A stretch of 64,000 nucleotides of DNA from Pseudomonas putida (GCA_029953615.1 CP124529.1:2632998-2696997), one strand, 5' to 3'. Positions 45,491 to 54,629 are shown, counted from the stretch's first letter. Notes: generated by a model not told the origin, from the letters alone. Translations and numbers: made by a program.

Positions 45491-45967
45491 TCAGTTTGGC
45501 GTAGGCAGGCCTATTACCCTGCCCACGAATTCAGCCGACGGCAGGCCCTGCTGCTCATCCACCAACCCTTGCAGCAACCCGACACTTCGCTCACTGAAAG
45601 GTGCCGACTTCGGCCCCGCCAGGTCCACATGCAGCAGCATCTGCTCGCTGGCCGCCAGCGCCTCGTCGAACCCCGCCCGGTGCAGGCTGTGGTAGATATG
45701 CAGGCGCTTGCGGTCGAAACCGATAACCTGCGTCTGCACCCACACCTCGGTGCCCAGCTTCACTTCGTGCAGGTAGTTGATGTGTGCCTCCAGGGTGAAC
45801 AACGAATTGCCGCTCTGCCCACGGCTGTCGGCATCGAGGCCGATGCGCTCCATCAGCGCATCGGTGGCGTAGCTGAAGATCAGCAGGTAGAAGGCATCGC
45901 GCAGATGCCCGTTGTAGTCGACCCAGTCTTCCAGGACCGGGGTACGGTAGGTGATCAGTGCGGGCAT
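45491..45967 (-). CDS. cdhB: Betainyl-CoA thioesterase (hotdog fold) of carnitine catabolism
   Basis: 158-aa 4HBT-type thioesterase: LEDWVDYNGHLRDAFYLLIFSYATDALMERIGLD with the catalytic Asp of DYNGHL, then FTLEAHINYLHEVKLGTEVWVQTQV. In P. aeruginosa the equivalent protein hydrolyses betainyl-CoA to glycine betaine. ATG 45967 follows GAGGAGCAG; the frame start at 46000 lies within the previous gene. Last gene of caiX-cdhC-cdhA-cdhB on the minus strand, 10 bases after cdhA. Confidence 0.85.
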   Translation of the reverse strand: MPALITYRTPVLEDWVDYNGHLRDAFYLLIFSYATDALMERIGLDADSRGQSGNSLFTLEAHINYLHEVKLGTEVWVQTQVIGFDRKRLHIYHSLHRAGFDEALAASEQMLLHVDLAGPKSAPFSERSVGLLQGLVDEQQGLPSAEFVGRVIGLPTPN

Positions 45968-45977
45968 CGTCTGCTCC

Positions 45978-46943
45978 TCAGTCGCCAAAGGCCATGCCAT
46001 GGCTGGCCTTGCTGGTTCTCACTGCTTCCAGCACGGCCAGCAGGGTGTCATCACGATAGCGCTCAAGCGCCGCAATGCTGCGGTCACCCAACTGCTCCGA
46101 CGTGCCTTCGACCACATCGTCGATCAGCTTGTCGGTCAACTCTGGCGCTGGCAGGTAGGTCCAGGGCAGTTTCAGCGCAGGGCCGAACTGGGCCATGAAG
46201 TGGCGCATGCCGGCGTCGCCACCGGCCAGGGTGTAGGTGAGGAACGTGCCCATGAACGACCAGCGCAGGCCGGCACCGAAGCGGATCGCGTCGTCGATTT
46301 CACCAGTGCTGGCCACGCCGTCGTTGACCAGATGCAGGGCCTCGCGCCACAGCGCTTCGAGCAGGCGGTCGGCGATGAAGCCAGGGACTTCCTTGCGCAC
46401 ATGCAGCGGGCGCATGCCCAGTGCGGTGTAGATGGTTTTTGCGGCTTCGATGGCTTCGGGAGCAGTGCGATTGCCGCCGACGATCTCGACCAGCGGCAGC
46501 AGGTAAACCGGGTTGAACGGATGACCTACCACGCAACGTTCAGGGTGCGTGGATGACTCGTAGAACTCGCTGGGCAGCAGGCCCGAGGTGCTGGAACCGA
46601 TGATCGCGTCGGGCTTGGCGGCAGCGCTGATCTTGGCGTGCAGGTCAAGCTTCAGGTCCAGGCGCTCGGGTGCGCTTTCCTGGATGAAATCAGCGTCGCG
46701 TACGCATTCCTCGATGGTGGCCACGAATTTCAGCCGGTCCTGGGACGCACCGGGTGCCAGGCCTTGTTTTTCCAGGGCTGGCCAGGCGTTGGCGATGCGC
46801 TTGCGCAGGGCCTGCTCGGCGCCGGGCGCCGGGTCCCAGGCGACCACGTCCAGGCCATGGGCGAGGGCGCGGGCGACCCAGCCGCTGCCGATCACGCCAC
46901 TACCCAGGGCGGCGAAGGTCTTGATCTCGGTGATGAAGGGCAT
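45978..46943 (-). CDS. cdhA: L-carnitine 3-dehydrogenase
   Basis: 321-aa NAD-dependent enzyme of the 3-hydroxyacyl-CoA dehydrogenase family that oxidises carnitine to 3-dehydrocarnitine. The Rossmann motif is [12 protein letters not shown] (residues 11-22). [41 protein letters not shown] carries the catalytic His and the Asn of the dyad, and [26 protein letters not shown] starts the C-terminal domain. Position between the BKACE enzyme and the thioesterase fits the carnitine operon. Confidence 0.92.
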   Translation of the reverse strand: MPFITEIKTFAALGSGVIGSGWVARALAHGLDVVAWDPAPGAEQALRKRIANAWPALEKQGLAPGASQDRLKFVATIEECVRDADFIQESAPERLDLKLDLHAKISAAAKPDAIIGSSTSGLLPSEFYESSTHPERCVVGHPFNPVYLLPLVEIVGGNRTAPEAIEAAKTIYTALGMRPLHVRKEVPGFIADRLLEALWREALHLVNDGVASTGEIDDAIRFGAGLRWSFMGTFLTYTLAGGDAGMRHFMAQFGPALKLPWTYLPAPELTDKLIDDVVEGTSEQLGDRSIAALERYRDDTLLAVLEAVRTSKASHGMAFGD

Positions 46944-46962
46944 ATCGGTCTCCTGAAGGGGA

Positions 46963-47847
46963 TCAGCGGCGCTTGAGGTTCATTTTTTCCCGGCCTTCTG
47001 CCGGGCTGAGTACGCGTCCACCCATGCGGGTGATGATTTCGGCAGCGCGCTCCACCAGCTGACCGTTGCTGGCCAGCACCCCACGGTCGAGGTACAGGTT
47101 GTCTTCCAGGCCAACCCGCACGTTGCCGCCGAGCAGCACCGCTTGCGCAGCCATTGGCATCTGCATGCGGCCGATGCCGAACCCGGCCCAGGTGACGTTG
47201 GCTGGCAGGTTGTCGACCATGGCCTTCATGGTGGTGGTATCAGCCGGTGCGCCCCACGGGATGCCCAGGCACAGCTGGAACAGCGGGTCTTCGAGCAGGC
47301 CTTCTTTCATCATCTGCTTGGCGAACCACAGGTGGCCGGTATCGAAGATTTCCAGCTCGGCTTTTACACCCAGTTCGGTGATGCGCCTGGCACCGGCGCG
47401 CAGCTGCGCCGGGGTGGAAACGTAGATCGAGTTGCCGTCGCCGAAGTTGAGGGTGCCGCAGTCGAGGGTGCAGATTTCCGGTAGCAGCGCTTCGACGTGG
47501 GCCAGGCGCTCCAGGGGGCCGATCAGGTCGGTACCCGGGCCGAACTCCAGGGGTGTTTCCCCCGGGCCGATTTCCAGGTCGCCACCCATGCCGGCGGTAA
47601 GGTTGACGATGATGTCCACATCGGCTTCACGAATGCGCTCCATGACTTCGCGATACAACGCCACATCGCGGCTGAAGCGGCCGGTTTGCGGGTCGCGGAC
47701 GTGGCAGTGGACCACGGTGGCGCCGGCTTTGGCGGCCTCTACTGCAGACTCGGCGATCTGCTTGGGGGTGACGGGAACGAGGTGGCTTTTCGAGGCGGTG
47801 TCGCCGGCGCCGGTGAGGGCGCAGGTGATGATGACATCGTGGTTCAT
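46963..47847 (-). CDS. cdhC: Dehydrocarnitine cleavage enzyme (BKACE family)
   Basis: 294-aa beta-keto acid cleavage enzyme that exchanges 3-dehydrocarnitine and acetyl-CoA for betainyl-CoA and acetoacetate. TIM-barrel signatures: [22 protein letters not shown], the metal-binding His pair in [79 protein letters not shown]. The set matches the family. It follows caiX after a REP pair, and cdhA starts 19 bases downstream. Confidence 0.92.
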   Translation of the reverse strand: MNHDVIITCALTGAGDTASKSHLVPVTPKQIAESAVEAAKAGATVVHCHVRDPQTGRFSRDVALYREVMERIREADVDIIVNLTAGMGGDLEIGPGETPLEFGPGTDLIGPLERLAHVEALLPEICTLDCGTLNFGDGNSIYVSTPAQLRAGARRITELGVKAELEIFDTGHLWFAKQMMKEGLLEDPLFQLCLGIPWGAPADTTTMKAMVDNLPANVTWAGFGIGRMQMPMAAQAVLLGGNVRVGLEDNLYLDRGVLASNGQLVERAAEIITRMGGRVLSPAEGREKMNLKRR

Positions 47848-47872
47848 GACGGGGTTCCTTGTGGTATCTGTG

Positions 47873-47963
47873 GTGGCCTTTTCGCGGGCACGCCCGCTCC
47901 CACAGGGTCTGCGCAGACCTTGAGCATTGCGCTGTACCTGTAGGAGCAGCCTTGTGCTGCGAA
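47873..47963. repeat. Inverted REP pair inside the carnitine operon
   Basis: CCTTTTCGCGGGCACGCCCGCTCCCACAGGG (47877-47907) and a divergent inverse arm CCTGTAGGAGCAGCCTTGTGCTGCGAAAGGGCC (47937-47969). It lies between caiX and cdhC and could cause differential expression or mRNA end protection of caiX. Confidence 0.75.
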
Positions 47964-47972
47964 AGGGCCTTG

Positions 47973-48917
47973 TCAGTTGGCGGTGAGCTTGAGGTTGTCC
48001 GCAGCCGGCTTGCCATCAAAGGTGGTCACACCTTCCAGCCAGCGGGCCTTGTCCTCGGGGTGGTCCTTGAGCCACTGGCGGGCCGACTCCAGCGCGTCCT
48101 TGTGGTCGAGCAGCGGCTGCATCATGCGGCTCTCGTCCTCGGCACTGAACTTCAGGTTGGCCAGCAGGCGGTGGGCGTTGGGGCAGCGTTCGGCGTAGTC
48201 TGGCGCAGTCACCGTCCACACCGTGGCGCGGCCTTCGTCCGGGCCCAGGGCGTCCTGGCTGTCACCCAGGTAGGCCATGTCGATGTTCACGTTCATCGGG
48301 TGCGGCGCCCAGCCGAAGAACACCACCGCTTCCTTGCGCCGTACGGCGCGGTCGACGGCGGCGAGCATGCCGGCCTCGCTGGACTCGACCAGCTGGAACT
48401 TGCCCAGGCCGAACTGGTTCTTGGTGATCATCGCCTTGATCTGAGTATTGGCACCGGAGCCTGGCTCGATGCCGTAGATCTTGCCGCCCAGCTCCTTCTC
48501 GAACTTGTGGATGTCGGCGAAGGTCTTCAAACCCTTGTCGTACAGGTATTTGGGCACGGCGAGGGTGGCGCGGGCGTCTTCCAGGCTGGGTTTTTCGAGG
48601 ACTTTGACCTGGTTGGCGTCGACGAACGGGGTGATGGTCTGGGTCATGATCGGGTTCCAGTAACCCAGGAACATGTCCAGGCGTTTGTCGCGGATGCCAG
48701 CGAAGATGATCTGCTGCGAAGCGCTGGTCTGTCTGGTCTGGTAGCCAAGGCCATCGAGCAGCACCTGGGCCATGGCGCTGGTGGCGATGACATCGGTCCA
48801 GTTGACCACGCCCAGACGGACGTTCTTGCAGGCCGCTGGTTCTGCGGCATACAGCGGGGAAGCGACGATAGTGGTCAGAGCTATGGATAACAGGCTGCGG
48901 CGGATCAAGCGTTGCAT
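47973..48917 (-). CDS. caiX: Carnitine-binding periplasmic protein
   Basis: 314 aa, OpuAC fold, signal peptide [20 protein letters not shown] ending about [98 protein letters not shown] are parallel to CbcX, with Trp at NW, GYW and GWAPH. No permease or ATPase gene is adjacent, consistent with use of CbcWV. It is divergent from cdhR. Confidence 0.9.
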   Translation of the reverse strand: MQRLIRRSLLSIALTTIVASPLYAAEPAACKNVRLGVVNWTDVIATSAMAQVLLDGLGYQTRQTSASQQIIFAGIRDKRLDMFLGYWNPIMTQTITPFVDANQVKVLEKPSLEDARATLAVPKYLYDKGLKTFADIHKFEKELGGKIYGIEPGSGANTQIKAMITKNQFGLGKFQLVESSEAGMLAAVDRAVRRKEAVVFFGWAPHPMNVNIDMAYLGDSQDALGPDEGRATVWTVTAPDYAERCPNAHRLLANLKFSAEDESRMMQPLLDHKDALESARQWLKDHPEDKARWLEGVTTFDGKPAADNLKLTAN

Positions 48918-48991
48918 GGTGGCTCTCCATCGGCAGGGCGTTTTTTATAGGGGCCGGCCTCTCTGGGCCGTGTGAACACGCTACGCTGCTG

Positions 48992-49015
48992 CCAGGGTGG
49001 AAAATCGCACCCTGG
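48992..49015. promoter_or_regulatory. Perfect inverted repeat in the caiX-cdhR intergenic region
   Basis: CCAGGGTG (48992-48999), an 8-base spacer GAAAATCG, then CACCCTGG (49008-49015). It is centred about 60 bases before the cdhR ATG and about 85 before caiX. A GGCGACCA element occurs just after it and again (GGCGACCACC) at 49035-49044. Likely a CdhR or other regulator site; not a terminator, as no T-run follows. Confidence 0.45.
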
Positions 49016-49062
49016 CGACCAACAATTGCACGGAGGCGACCACCTTTGCCGTGGAGCATGCA

Positions 49063-50007
49063 ATGCCGCAAATCATTCATTTCCTGTTGTTGCCCGGCTT
49101 CTCGGCCATGGGCTTCATCAGCGCCCTGGAGCCACTGCGGGTGGCCAACCGCTTCAAAGGCCCGTCGTATCGCTGGCAGGTGTTGAGCCTGGACGGCGGT
49201 GCGGTGCTGGCCAGCAATGGCATGTCGGTGAACGCCGATGCGGCGCTGGCGGCGGGCGAGCCTGGCGGCATCCTGCTGATCGTCGCCGGTTTCGAGCCAC
49301 TGGCCTGTTACGGGCCGGCGCTGCAGCAGGCGCTACGCCGTCTGGACCATGAGGGGGTGATTCTGGGTGGCATCGATACCGGCGCGGTGGTGCTGGCCGA
49401 GGCCGGTCTGCTCGACGGCCATCGCGCCACCGTGCACTGGGAGGCACTGGAGGCGTTCAAGGAGAATTACCCGAGTCTGCAGGCGACCCAGGAGCTGTTC
49501 GAGATCGACCGTCGGCGCATCACCTGTGCCGGTGGCACCGCTTCGATCGACCTGATGCTCGACCTGATAGCGCAAGCCCACGGTAGTGAACTGGCGGTGC
49601 AGGTGTCGGAGCAATTCGTGCTCGGACGTATCCGCCAGCGACAGGACCACCAGCGCATGCAGATCGCCAGCCGCTATGGCATCAGCAACAAGAAGCTGGT
49701 GAAGGTGATTGGCGAAATGGAGCGCAACACCGAGCAGCCGCTCAATACCCAGGTGCTGGCCGAAGCGGTGCAGGTGACCCGGCGCCAGCTGGAGCGGCTG
49801 TTCCGCGTGCACCTGGATGACACGCCCAGTGGGTTCTATTTGCGACTGCGGCTGGATAAAGCCAGGCAGTTGTTGCGCCAGACCGACATGACTGTGCTGG
49901 AGGTGGGGGTGGCGTGCGGGTTCGAGTCGGCTTCGTACTTTACCCGCTGTTATCGGGCGCGGTACCAGCGTTGCCCGCGGGAGGACCGCCTGGCCCGGGT
50001 GGTTTGA
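49063..50007 (+). CDS. cdhR: AraC-family regulator of carnitine catabolism
   Basis: 314 aa from ATG 49063, with GGAG at 49053-49056. The GATase1-like N-terminal domain reads IIHFLLLPGFSAMGFISALEPLRVANRF, ILLIVAGFEPLACYG, LGGIDTGAVVLAEAGLLDGH; note GIDTG where GbdR has AVCTG, so the nucleophile-elbow Cys is absent. AraC HTH pair: LNTQVLAEAVQVTRRQLERLFR and MTVLEVGVACGFESASYFTRCYRARYQRCP. It is divergent from caiX. By homology it activates caiX-cdhCBA in response to carnitine. Confidence 0.9.
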   Translation: MPQIIHFLLLPGFSAMGFISALEPLRVANRFKGPSYRWQVLSLDGGAVLASNGMSVNADAALAAGEPGGILLIVAGFEPLACYGPALQQALRRLDHEGVILGGIDTGAVVLAEAGLLDGHRATVHWEALEAFKENYPSLQATQELFEIDRRRITCAGGTASIDLMLDLIAQAHGSELAVQVSEQFVLGRIRQRQDHQRMQIASRYGISNKKLVKVIGEMERNTEQPLNTQVLAEAVQVTRRQLERLFRVHLDDTPSGFYLRLRLDKARQLLRQTDMTVLEVGVACGFESASYFTRCYRARYQRCPREDRLARVV

Positions 50008-50013
50008 TTTGCG

Positions 50014-50107
50014 CCTGTACCGGCCTCTTCGCGGGCATGCCCGCTCCCACATGGGCGGCGGGGTTCCTGTGGGAGCGGGGGTGCCCGCGAAGAGGCCGGT
50101 ACAGGCT
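50014..50107. repeat. Inverted REP pair between convergent genes
   Basis: CTGTACCGGCCTCTTCGCGGGCATGC..CCCAC (50015-50050) and CCTGTGGGAGCGGGGGTGCC..AGAGGCCGGTACAGGC (50067-50105); the outer CCTGTACCGG arms also pair. Confidence 0.85.
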
Positions 50108-50508
50108 TACTGCTGGCCGATGGACTGCAGGTACTCCGAGCGGTCATCACTGCGCTGCGCCACACAGGTATCCCAGGCCGCCTGGAACGCTTTGCTGCCG
50201 GGTTTCTCGGCAAAGGTCTCGACGTTGCAATCGGCATCGCGCAGCTGCACCCACAGCTTCTCGGCCGCCTCCATGCGCCCGACCAGCGCGGTAGCCTTGT
50301 CGCCTTCATCGGCATACTGGTCGCGAATGCGCTGGAGCAGGTCGTCATACGCCGCTTTCAGCTCGCGCTCGGCAGTCTGCTTGTTGAAAGCCGCGCAGGC
50401 GTAGGTCTGCTGATCGGTGTCGACATTGTCGCACGGGGTGCTTTCTTCCTCGCCGGCCTGGGCGCCCGATACGACAGCCAGCAGTACCAGCCATGCCATT
50501 GATTTCAT
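50107..50508 (-). CDS. DUF1311 / LprI-like secreted protein
   Basis: 133 aa, signal peptide MKSMAWLVLLAVVSGAQAGE. The mature part has the DUF1311 pattern: CDNVDTDQQTYACAAFNKQTAERELKAAYDDLLQRI, EAAEKLWVQLRDADCNVE, AWDTCVAQRSDDRSEYL, with four conserved cysteines for two disulfides. The family includes LprI lysozyme inhibitors, but most members have no known role. ATG 50508 follows AGGAGAAAACGG exactly. It lies between cdhR and the betaine-associated dipeptidase-like gene and reads the opposite way. Confidence 0.8.
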   Translation of the reverse strand: MKSMAWLVLLAVVSGAQAGEEESTPCDNVDTDQQTYACAAFNKQTAERELKAAYDDLLQRIRDQYADEGDKATALVGRMEAAEKLWVQLRDADCNVETFAEKPGSKAFQAAWDTCVAQRSDDRSEYLQSIGQQ

Positions 50509-50793
50509 CCGTTTTCTCCTCAACAGGCTGACGAATCGCAGGGATTCTCGCTCAGCGGAAGGCAAGGCGGTAGCTCCCTGACGAAATGTTCATAAAGCCG
50601 CCGGAAACGTCGTTATCGAGACTGTGTCTCATCGCCAGACACCGTGCCAGAAGGCCTGTTGTCGCGCATTGACGCTTTCGGCAAACCCCCTGTCGTTTTT
50701 GCATCGGGGCGCCTTTGGGCACAGGCATATGCTGGCCCCAAAGCGCCGGCACAAGGTTTGGCGCAAACCCATTCAATAAAAGGGGACAGCCTG

Positions 50794-51771
50794 ATGAGCC
50801 CAGCCGAACTTCACGCCGACAGCATCGTCATCGACGGCCTGATCATTGCCAAATGGAACCGCGAGCTGTTCGAGGACATGCGCAAAGGCGGGCTGACTGC
50901 GGCCAACTGCACGGTGTCGGTCTGGGAAGGCTTCAAGGCTACCGTCGACAACATCGCTGCCAGCCAGAAGCTGATCCGCGACAACAGCGACCTGGTGATG
51001 CCGGTGCGCACCACCGCCGATATCCGCAAGGCCAAGGAGCTGGGCAAGACCGGCATCCTGTTCGGCTTCCAGAACGCCCACGCCTTCGAAGACCAGATCG
51101 CCTACGTCGACGTGTTCAAGCAGCTGGGCGTGGGCATCGTGCAAATGTGCTACAACACCCAGAACCTGGTCGGCACCGGTTGCTACGAGCGTGACGGCGG
51201 CCTGTCGGGCTTTGGCCGCGAGATCGTGGCGGAAATGAACCGCGTCGGCATCATGTGCGACCTGTCCCATGTCGGCTCCAAGACTTCCGAAGAAGTTATC
51301 CTCGAGTCGAAAAAGCCGGTCTGCTACTCGCACTGCCTGCCATCGGGCCTGAAGGAGCACCCGCGCAACAAGTCGGACGAAGAGCTGAAGTTCATCGCCG
51401 ACCACGGCGGCTTCGTCGGCGTGACCATGTTCGCGCCGTTCCTGGCCAAGGGCATCGACTCGACCATCGACGACTACGCCGAGGCCATCGAGTACACCAT
51501 GAACATCGTCGGTGAAGACGCTATCGGTATCGGTACCGACTTCACCCAAGGTCACGGCCAGGAATTCTTCGAGTACCTGACCCACGACAAGGGCTACGCC
51601 CGTCGCCTGACCAACTTCGGCAAGATCATCAACCCGCTGGGCATCCGTACCGTGGGCGAATTCCCCAACCTCACCGAAACCTTGCTCAAGCGCGGCCACT
51701 CCGAGCGCGTGGTGCGCAAGATCATGGGCGAGAACTGGGTCAACGTCCTCAAGGACGTGTGGGGCGAATAA
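50794..51771 (+). CDS. Membrane-dipeptidase (M19) family protein of the dimethylglycine cluster
   Basis: 325 aa from ATG 50794 (AGGGGACAGCCTG upstream). Peptidase M19-like amidohydrolase: VIDGLIIAKWNRELFEDMRKGGL, GILFGFQNAHAFED, GIVQMCYNTQNLVGTGCYE, DGGLSGFGREIVAEMNRVGIMCDLSHVG, VCYSHCLPSGLKEHPRNKSDEEL, IGIGTDFTQGHG. The usual His-x-Asp of strand 1 is replaced by LIIAKW and the bridging Glu by Gln in FGFQNAH, so classical dipeptidase activity is doubtful. The conserved place just before dgcA points to a role in methylated-glycine metabolism, function unknown. Confidence 0.85.
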   Translation: MSPAELHADSIVIDGLIIAKWNRELFEDMRKGGLTAANCTVSVWEGFKATVDNIAASQKLIRDNSDLVMPVRTTADIRKAKELGKTGILFGFQNAHAFEDQIAYVDVFKQLGVGIVQMCYNTQNLVGTGCYERDGGLSGFGREIVAEMNRVGIMCDLSHVGSKTSEEVILESKKPVCYSHCLPSGLKEHPRNKSDEELKFIADHGGFVGVTMFAPFLAKGIDSTIDDYAEAIEYTMNIVGEDAIGIGTDFTQGHGQEFFEYLTHDKGYARRLTNFGKIINPLGIRTVGEFPNLTETLLKRGHSERVVRKIMGENWVNVLKDVWGE

Positions 51772-51849
51772 GCCGCTCTCCAAGCCTGAAAGCCCCTGCC
51801 AGCAACGCCGGGGCATCCTAAACAAAAAATTTTATGGAGTTGAGTTTCC

Positions 51850-52380
51850 ATGGCCAAGATCGCCCCGCAATTGCCAATCGAAGTCGACAGCGAGACCGGT
51901 GTCTGGACCAGCGACGCCTTGCCGATGCTGTATGTGCCGCGCCATTTCTTCGTCAACAACCACATGGGCATCGAAGAAGTCCTGGGCGCTGACAAGTACG
52001 CCGAGATCCTCTACAAGGCCGGCTACAAGTCCGCCTGGCACTGGTGTGAAAAAGAAGCCGAGTGCCACGGCCTGGAAGGCGTGGCGGTGTTCGAGCACTA
52101 CATGAAGCGCCTGAGCCAGCGCGGCTGGGGCCTGTTCGAGATCCAGGACATCGACCTGGACAAAGGCACCTGCAGCGTCAAGCTCAAGCACTCCGCATTC
52201 GTGTACGTCTATGGCAAGTGCGGCCGCAAGGTCGACTACATGTTCACCGGTTGGTTCGCCGGCGCCATGGACCAGATTCTCGCTGCCCGCGGCAGCTCGA
52301 TTCGCACCGTGGCCGAACAGGTCTATGGCGGGTCGGAAGAAGGCCACGAAGATGGCCTGTTCGTCGTCAAGCCGTTGTAA
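51850..52380 (+). CDS. DUF5943 domain protein
   Basis: 176 aa, MAKIAPQLPIEVDSETGVWT, then LPMLYVPRHFFVNNHMGIEEVLGADKYAEILYKAGYKSAWHWCEKEAECHGLEG, KRLSQRGWGLFEIQDIDLDKGTCSVKLKHSAFVY, VDYMFTGWFAGAMDQILAARGS. The pattern resembles 4-vinyl-reductase (V4R)-type sensor domains, with Cys/His near HWCEKEAECHG. The function is unknown. It lies 78 bases after the dipeptidase-like gene and 15 bases before dgcA, so probably in one operon. Confidence 0.82.
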   Translation: MAKIAPQLPIEVDSETGVWTSDALPMLYVPRHFFVNNHMGIEEVLGADKYAEILYKAGYKSAWHWCEKEAECHGLEGVAVFEHYMKRLSQRGWGLFEIQDIDLDKGTCSVKLKHSAFVYVYGKCGRKVDYMFTGWFAGAMDQILAARGSSIRTVAEQVYGGSEEGHEDGLFVVKPL

Positions 52381-52395
52381 GCCGGAGATAGCGTC

Positions 52396-54456
52396 ATGGC
52401 ATTCGAAGCAATGTTCCAGCCGATCCAGATCGGCAAACTGACCATCCGTAACCGTGTGCTCAGCACCGCGCACGCCGAGGTCTACGCCACTGACGGCGGC
52501 ATGACGACCGACCGCTACGTGAAGTACTACGAAGAAAAGGCCAAGGGCGGTATCGGCCTGGCGATCTGCGGCGGCTCGTCGGTGGTGGCCATCGACAGCC
52601 CGCAGGAGTGGTGGGCATCGGTCAACCTGTCGACCGACCGCATCATCCCGCACTTCCAGAACCTGGCCGACGCCATGCACAAGCATGGCGCCAAGATCAT
52701 GATCCAGATTACCCACATGGGTCGTCGCTCGCGCTGGGACGGCTTCAACTGGCCAACCCTGATGTCGCCGTCGGGTATCCGTGAACCCGTGCACCGCGCC
52801 ACCTGCAAGACCATCGAGGTGGAAGAGATCTGGCGCGTGATCGGCAACTACGCACAAGCTGCCCGCCGCGCCAAGGAAGGCGGCCTGGACGGCGTGGAAC
52901 TGTCGGCCGTGCACCAGCACATGATCGACCAGTTCTGGAGCCCGCGGGTCAACAAGCGTACCGACGAATGGGGCGGCACCTTCGAAGGCCGCATGAAGTT
53001 CGGCCTGGAAGTGCTCAAGGCCGTGCGCGCCGAAGTCGGTGACGACTTCTGCGTGGGCATGCGCATTTGCGGTGACGAATTCCATCCGGACGGCCTCAGC
53101 CACGAGGACATGAAGCAGATCGCCGCGTACTACGACGCCACTGGCATGCTCGACTTCATCGGCGTGGTCGGCTCGGGTTGTGACACCCACAACACCCTGG
53201 CCAACGTCATCCCGAACATGAGCTACCCGCCGGAGCCGTTCCTGCACCTGGCGGCCGGCATCAAGGAAGTGGTCAAGGTACCAGTGCTGCACGCGCAGAA
53301 CATCAAGGACCCGAACCAGGCCACGCGCATTCTGGAAGGCGGCTACGTGGACATGGTCGGCATGACCCGTGCGCACATGGCCGACCCGCACCTGATCGCC
53401 AAGATCAAGATGGGCCAGATCGACCAGATCAAGCAGTGTGTCGGTGCCAACTACTGCATCGACCGCCAGTACCAGGGCCTGGATGTGCTGTGCATCCAGA
53501 ACGCCGCGACTTCCCGTGAATACATGGGCGTGCCGCACATCATCGAGAAGACCACCGGTGCCAAGCGCAAGGTGGTGGTGGTTGGTGCCGGCCCGGCCGG
53601 CATGGAAGCGGCTCGTGTGGCTGCCGAACGTGGCCATGACGTGACCCTGTTCGAGAAGAAGGAGCAGATCGGCGGGCAGATCACCATCGCCGCCAAGGCG
53701 CCGCAGCGTGACCAGATCGCCGGTATCACCCGCTGGTACCAGCTGGAGCTGGCGCGCCTGAAGGTCGACCTGCGCCTGGGCACTGCCGCCGACGTGGCCG
53801 CCATCCAGGACCTGCGCCCGGACATCATCGTGTTGGCCGTGGGTGGGCATTCCTTCCTGGAGCAGAACGAGCACTGGGGCGCCGCCGAAGGGCTGGTGGT
53901 CAGCAGCTGGGACGTGCTCGACGGCAAGGTGGCACCGGGCAAGAACGTGCTGGTGTACGACACCATTTGCGAGTTCACCGGTATGTCGGTGGCGGACTTC
54001 ATTGCCGACAAGGGCAGCCAGGTCGAGATCGTCACCGACGATATCAAGCCGGGCGTGGCCATGGGTGGTACGACGTTCCCGACCTACTACCGCAGCATGT
54101 ACCCGAAAGAAGTGATCATGACCGGCGACATGATGCTGGAAAAGGTCTACCGCGAAGGCGACAAGCTGGTGGCGGTGCTGGAGAACGAATACACCGGCGC
54201 CAAGGAAGAGCGCGTGGTCGACCAGGTGGTGGTGGAGAACGGCGTGCGTCCTGACGAGCAGCTGTACTACGCACTGAAGGAAGGTTCGCGCAACAAAGGC
54301 CAGATCGATGTGGAGGCGCTGTTCGCCATCAAGCCACAGCCGATCCTCAGCCAGCCGGGCGAAGGCTACCTGCTGTACCGCATCGGCGACTGCGTGGCCC
54401 AGCGCAACGTGCATGCGGCGATCTACGACGCCTTGCGCCTGTGCAAGGACTTCTGA
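52396..54456 (+). CDS. dgcA: Dimethylglycine demethylase subunit DgcA
   Basis: 686-aa flavoprotein of the trimethylamine/dimethylamine dehydrogenase class. N-terminal old-yellow-enzyme barrel (about 1-345): MFQPIQIGKLTIRNRVLSTA, QITHMGRRSRWDGFNWPT, DGVELSAVHQHMIDQFWSPRVNKRTDEWGG, MVGMTRAHMADPHLI. An Fe-S loop follows, QCVGANYCIDRQYQGLDVLC. Then an FAD/NAD-type domain starts VVVVGAGPAGMEAARVAAERGH and VTLFEKKEQIGGQI. With DgcB it oxidises dimethylglycine to sarcosine and formaldehyde. One of the four usual cluster cysteines is Ala (see findings). Confidence 0.93.
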   Translation: MAFEAMFQPIQIGKLTIRNRVLSTAHAEVYATDGGMTTDRYVKYYEEKAKGGIGLAICGGSSVVAIDSPQEWWASVNLSTDRIIPHFQNLADAMHKHGAKIMIQITHMGRRSRWDGFNWPTLMSPSGIREPVHRATCKTIEVEEIWRVIGNYAQAARRAKEGGLDGVELSAVHQHMIDQFWSPRVNKRTDEWGGTFEGRMKFGLEVLKAVRAEVGDDFCVGMRICGDEFHPDGLSHEDMKQIAAYYDATGMLDFIGVVGSGCDTHNTLANVIPNMSYPPEPFLHLAAGIKEVVKVPVLHAQNIKDPNQATRILEGGYVDMVGMTRAHMADPHLIAKIKMGQIDQIKQCVGANYCIDRQYQGLDVLCIQNAATSREYMGVPHIIEKTTGAKRKVVVVGAGPAGMEAARVAAERGHDVTLFEKKEQIGGQITIAAKAPQRDQIAGITRWYQLELARLKVDLRLGTAADVAAIQDLRPDIIVLAVGGHSFLEQNEHWGAAEGLVVSSWDVLDGKVAPGKNVLVYDTICEFTGMSVADFIADKGSQVEIVTDDIKPGVAMGGTTFPTYYRSMYPKEVIMTGDMMLEKVYREGDKLVAVLENEYTGAKEERVVDQVVVENGVRPDEQLYYALKEGSRNKGQIDVEALFAIKPQPILSQPGEGYLLYRIGDCVAQRNVHAAIYDALRLCKDF

Positions 54457-54469
54457 TCGCACTGTCGGC

Positions 54470-54572
54470 ACACACCGGCCCCTGTGGGAGCGGGCGCGCC
54501 CGCGAAGGCGTCAGCATGAACAACAGAGTTGTCTGATCTGACGCATTCGCGGGCACGCCCGCTCCCACAGGG
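54470..54572. repeat. Inverted REP pair between dgcA and dgcB
   Basis: CCCTGTGGGAGCGGGCGCGC..CCGCGAAGGCGTCAG (54480-54510) and CTGACGCATTCGCGGGCACG..CACAGGG (54538-54571). It splits two genes of one pathway. Confidence 0.85.
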
Positions 54573-54629
54573 CCGGTGCAGGATTCCAGGGGCCTGAACC
54601 CCTTGCAACCGCTGTTGTGGGAGCCTCCC

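Noticed and set aside
51832..54471. 879-aa open frame antisense to dgcA and the DUF5943 gene
   Set aside because: Same shadow effect; the composition is repetitive and the opposite strand encodes recognised proteins.
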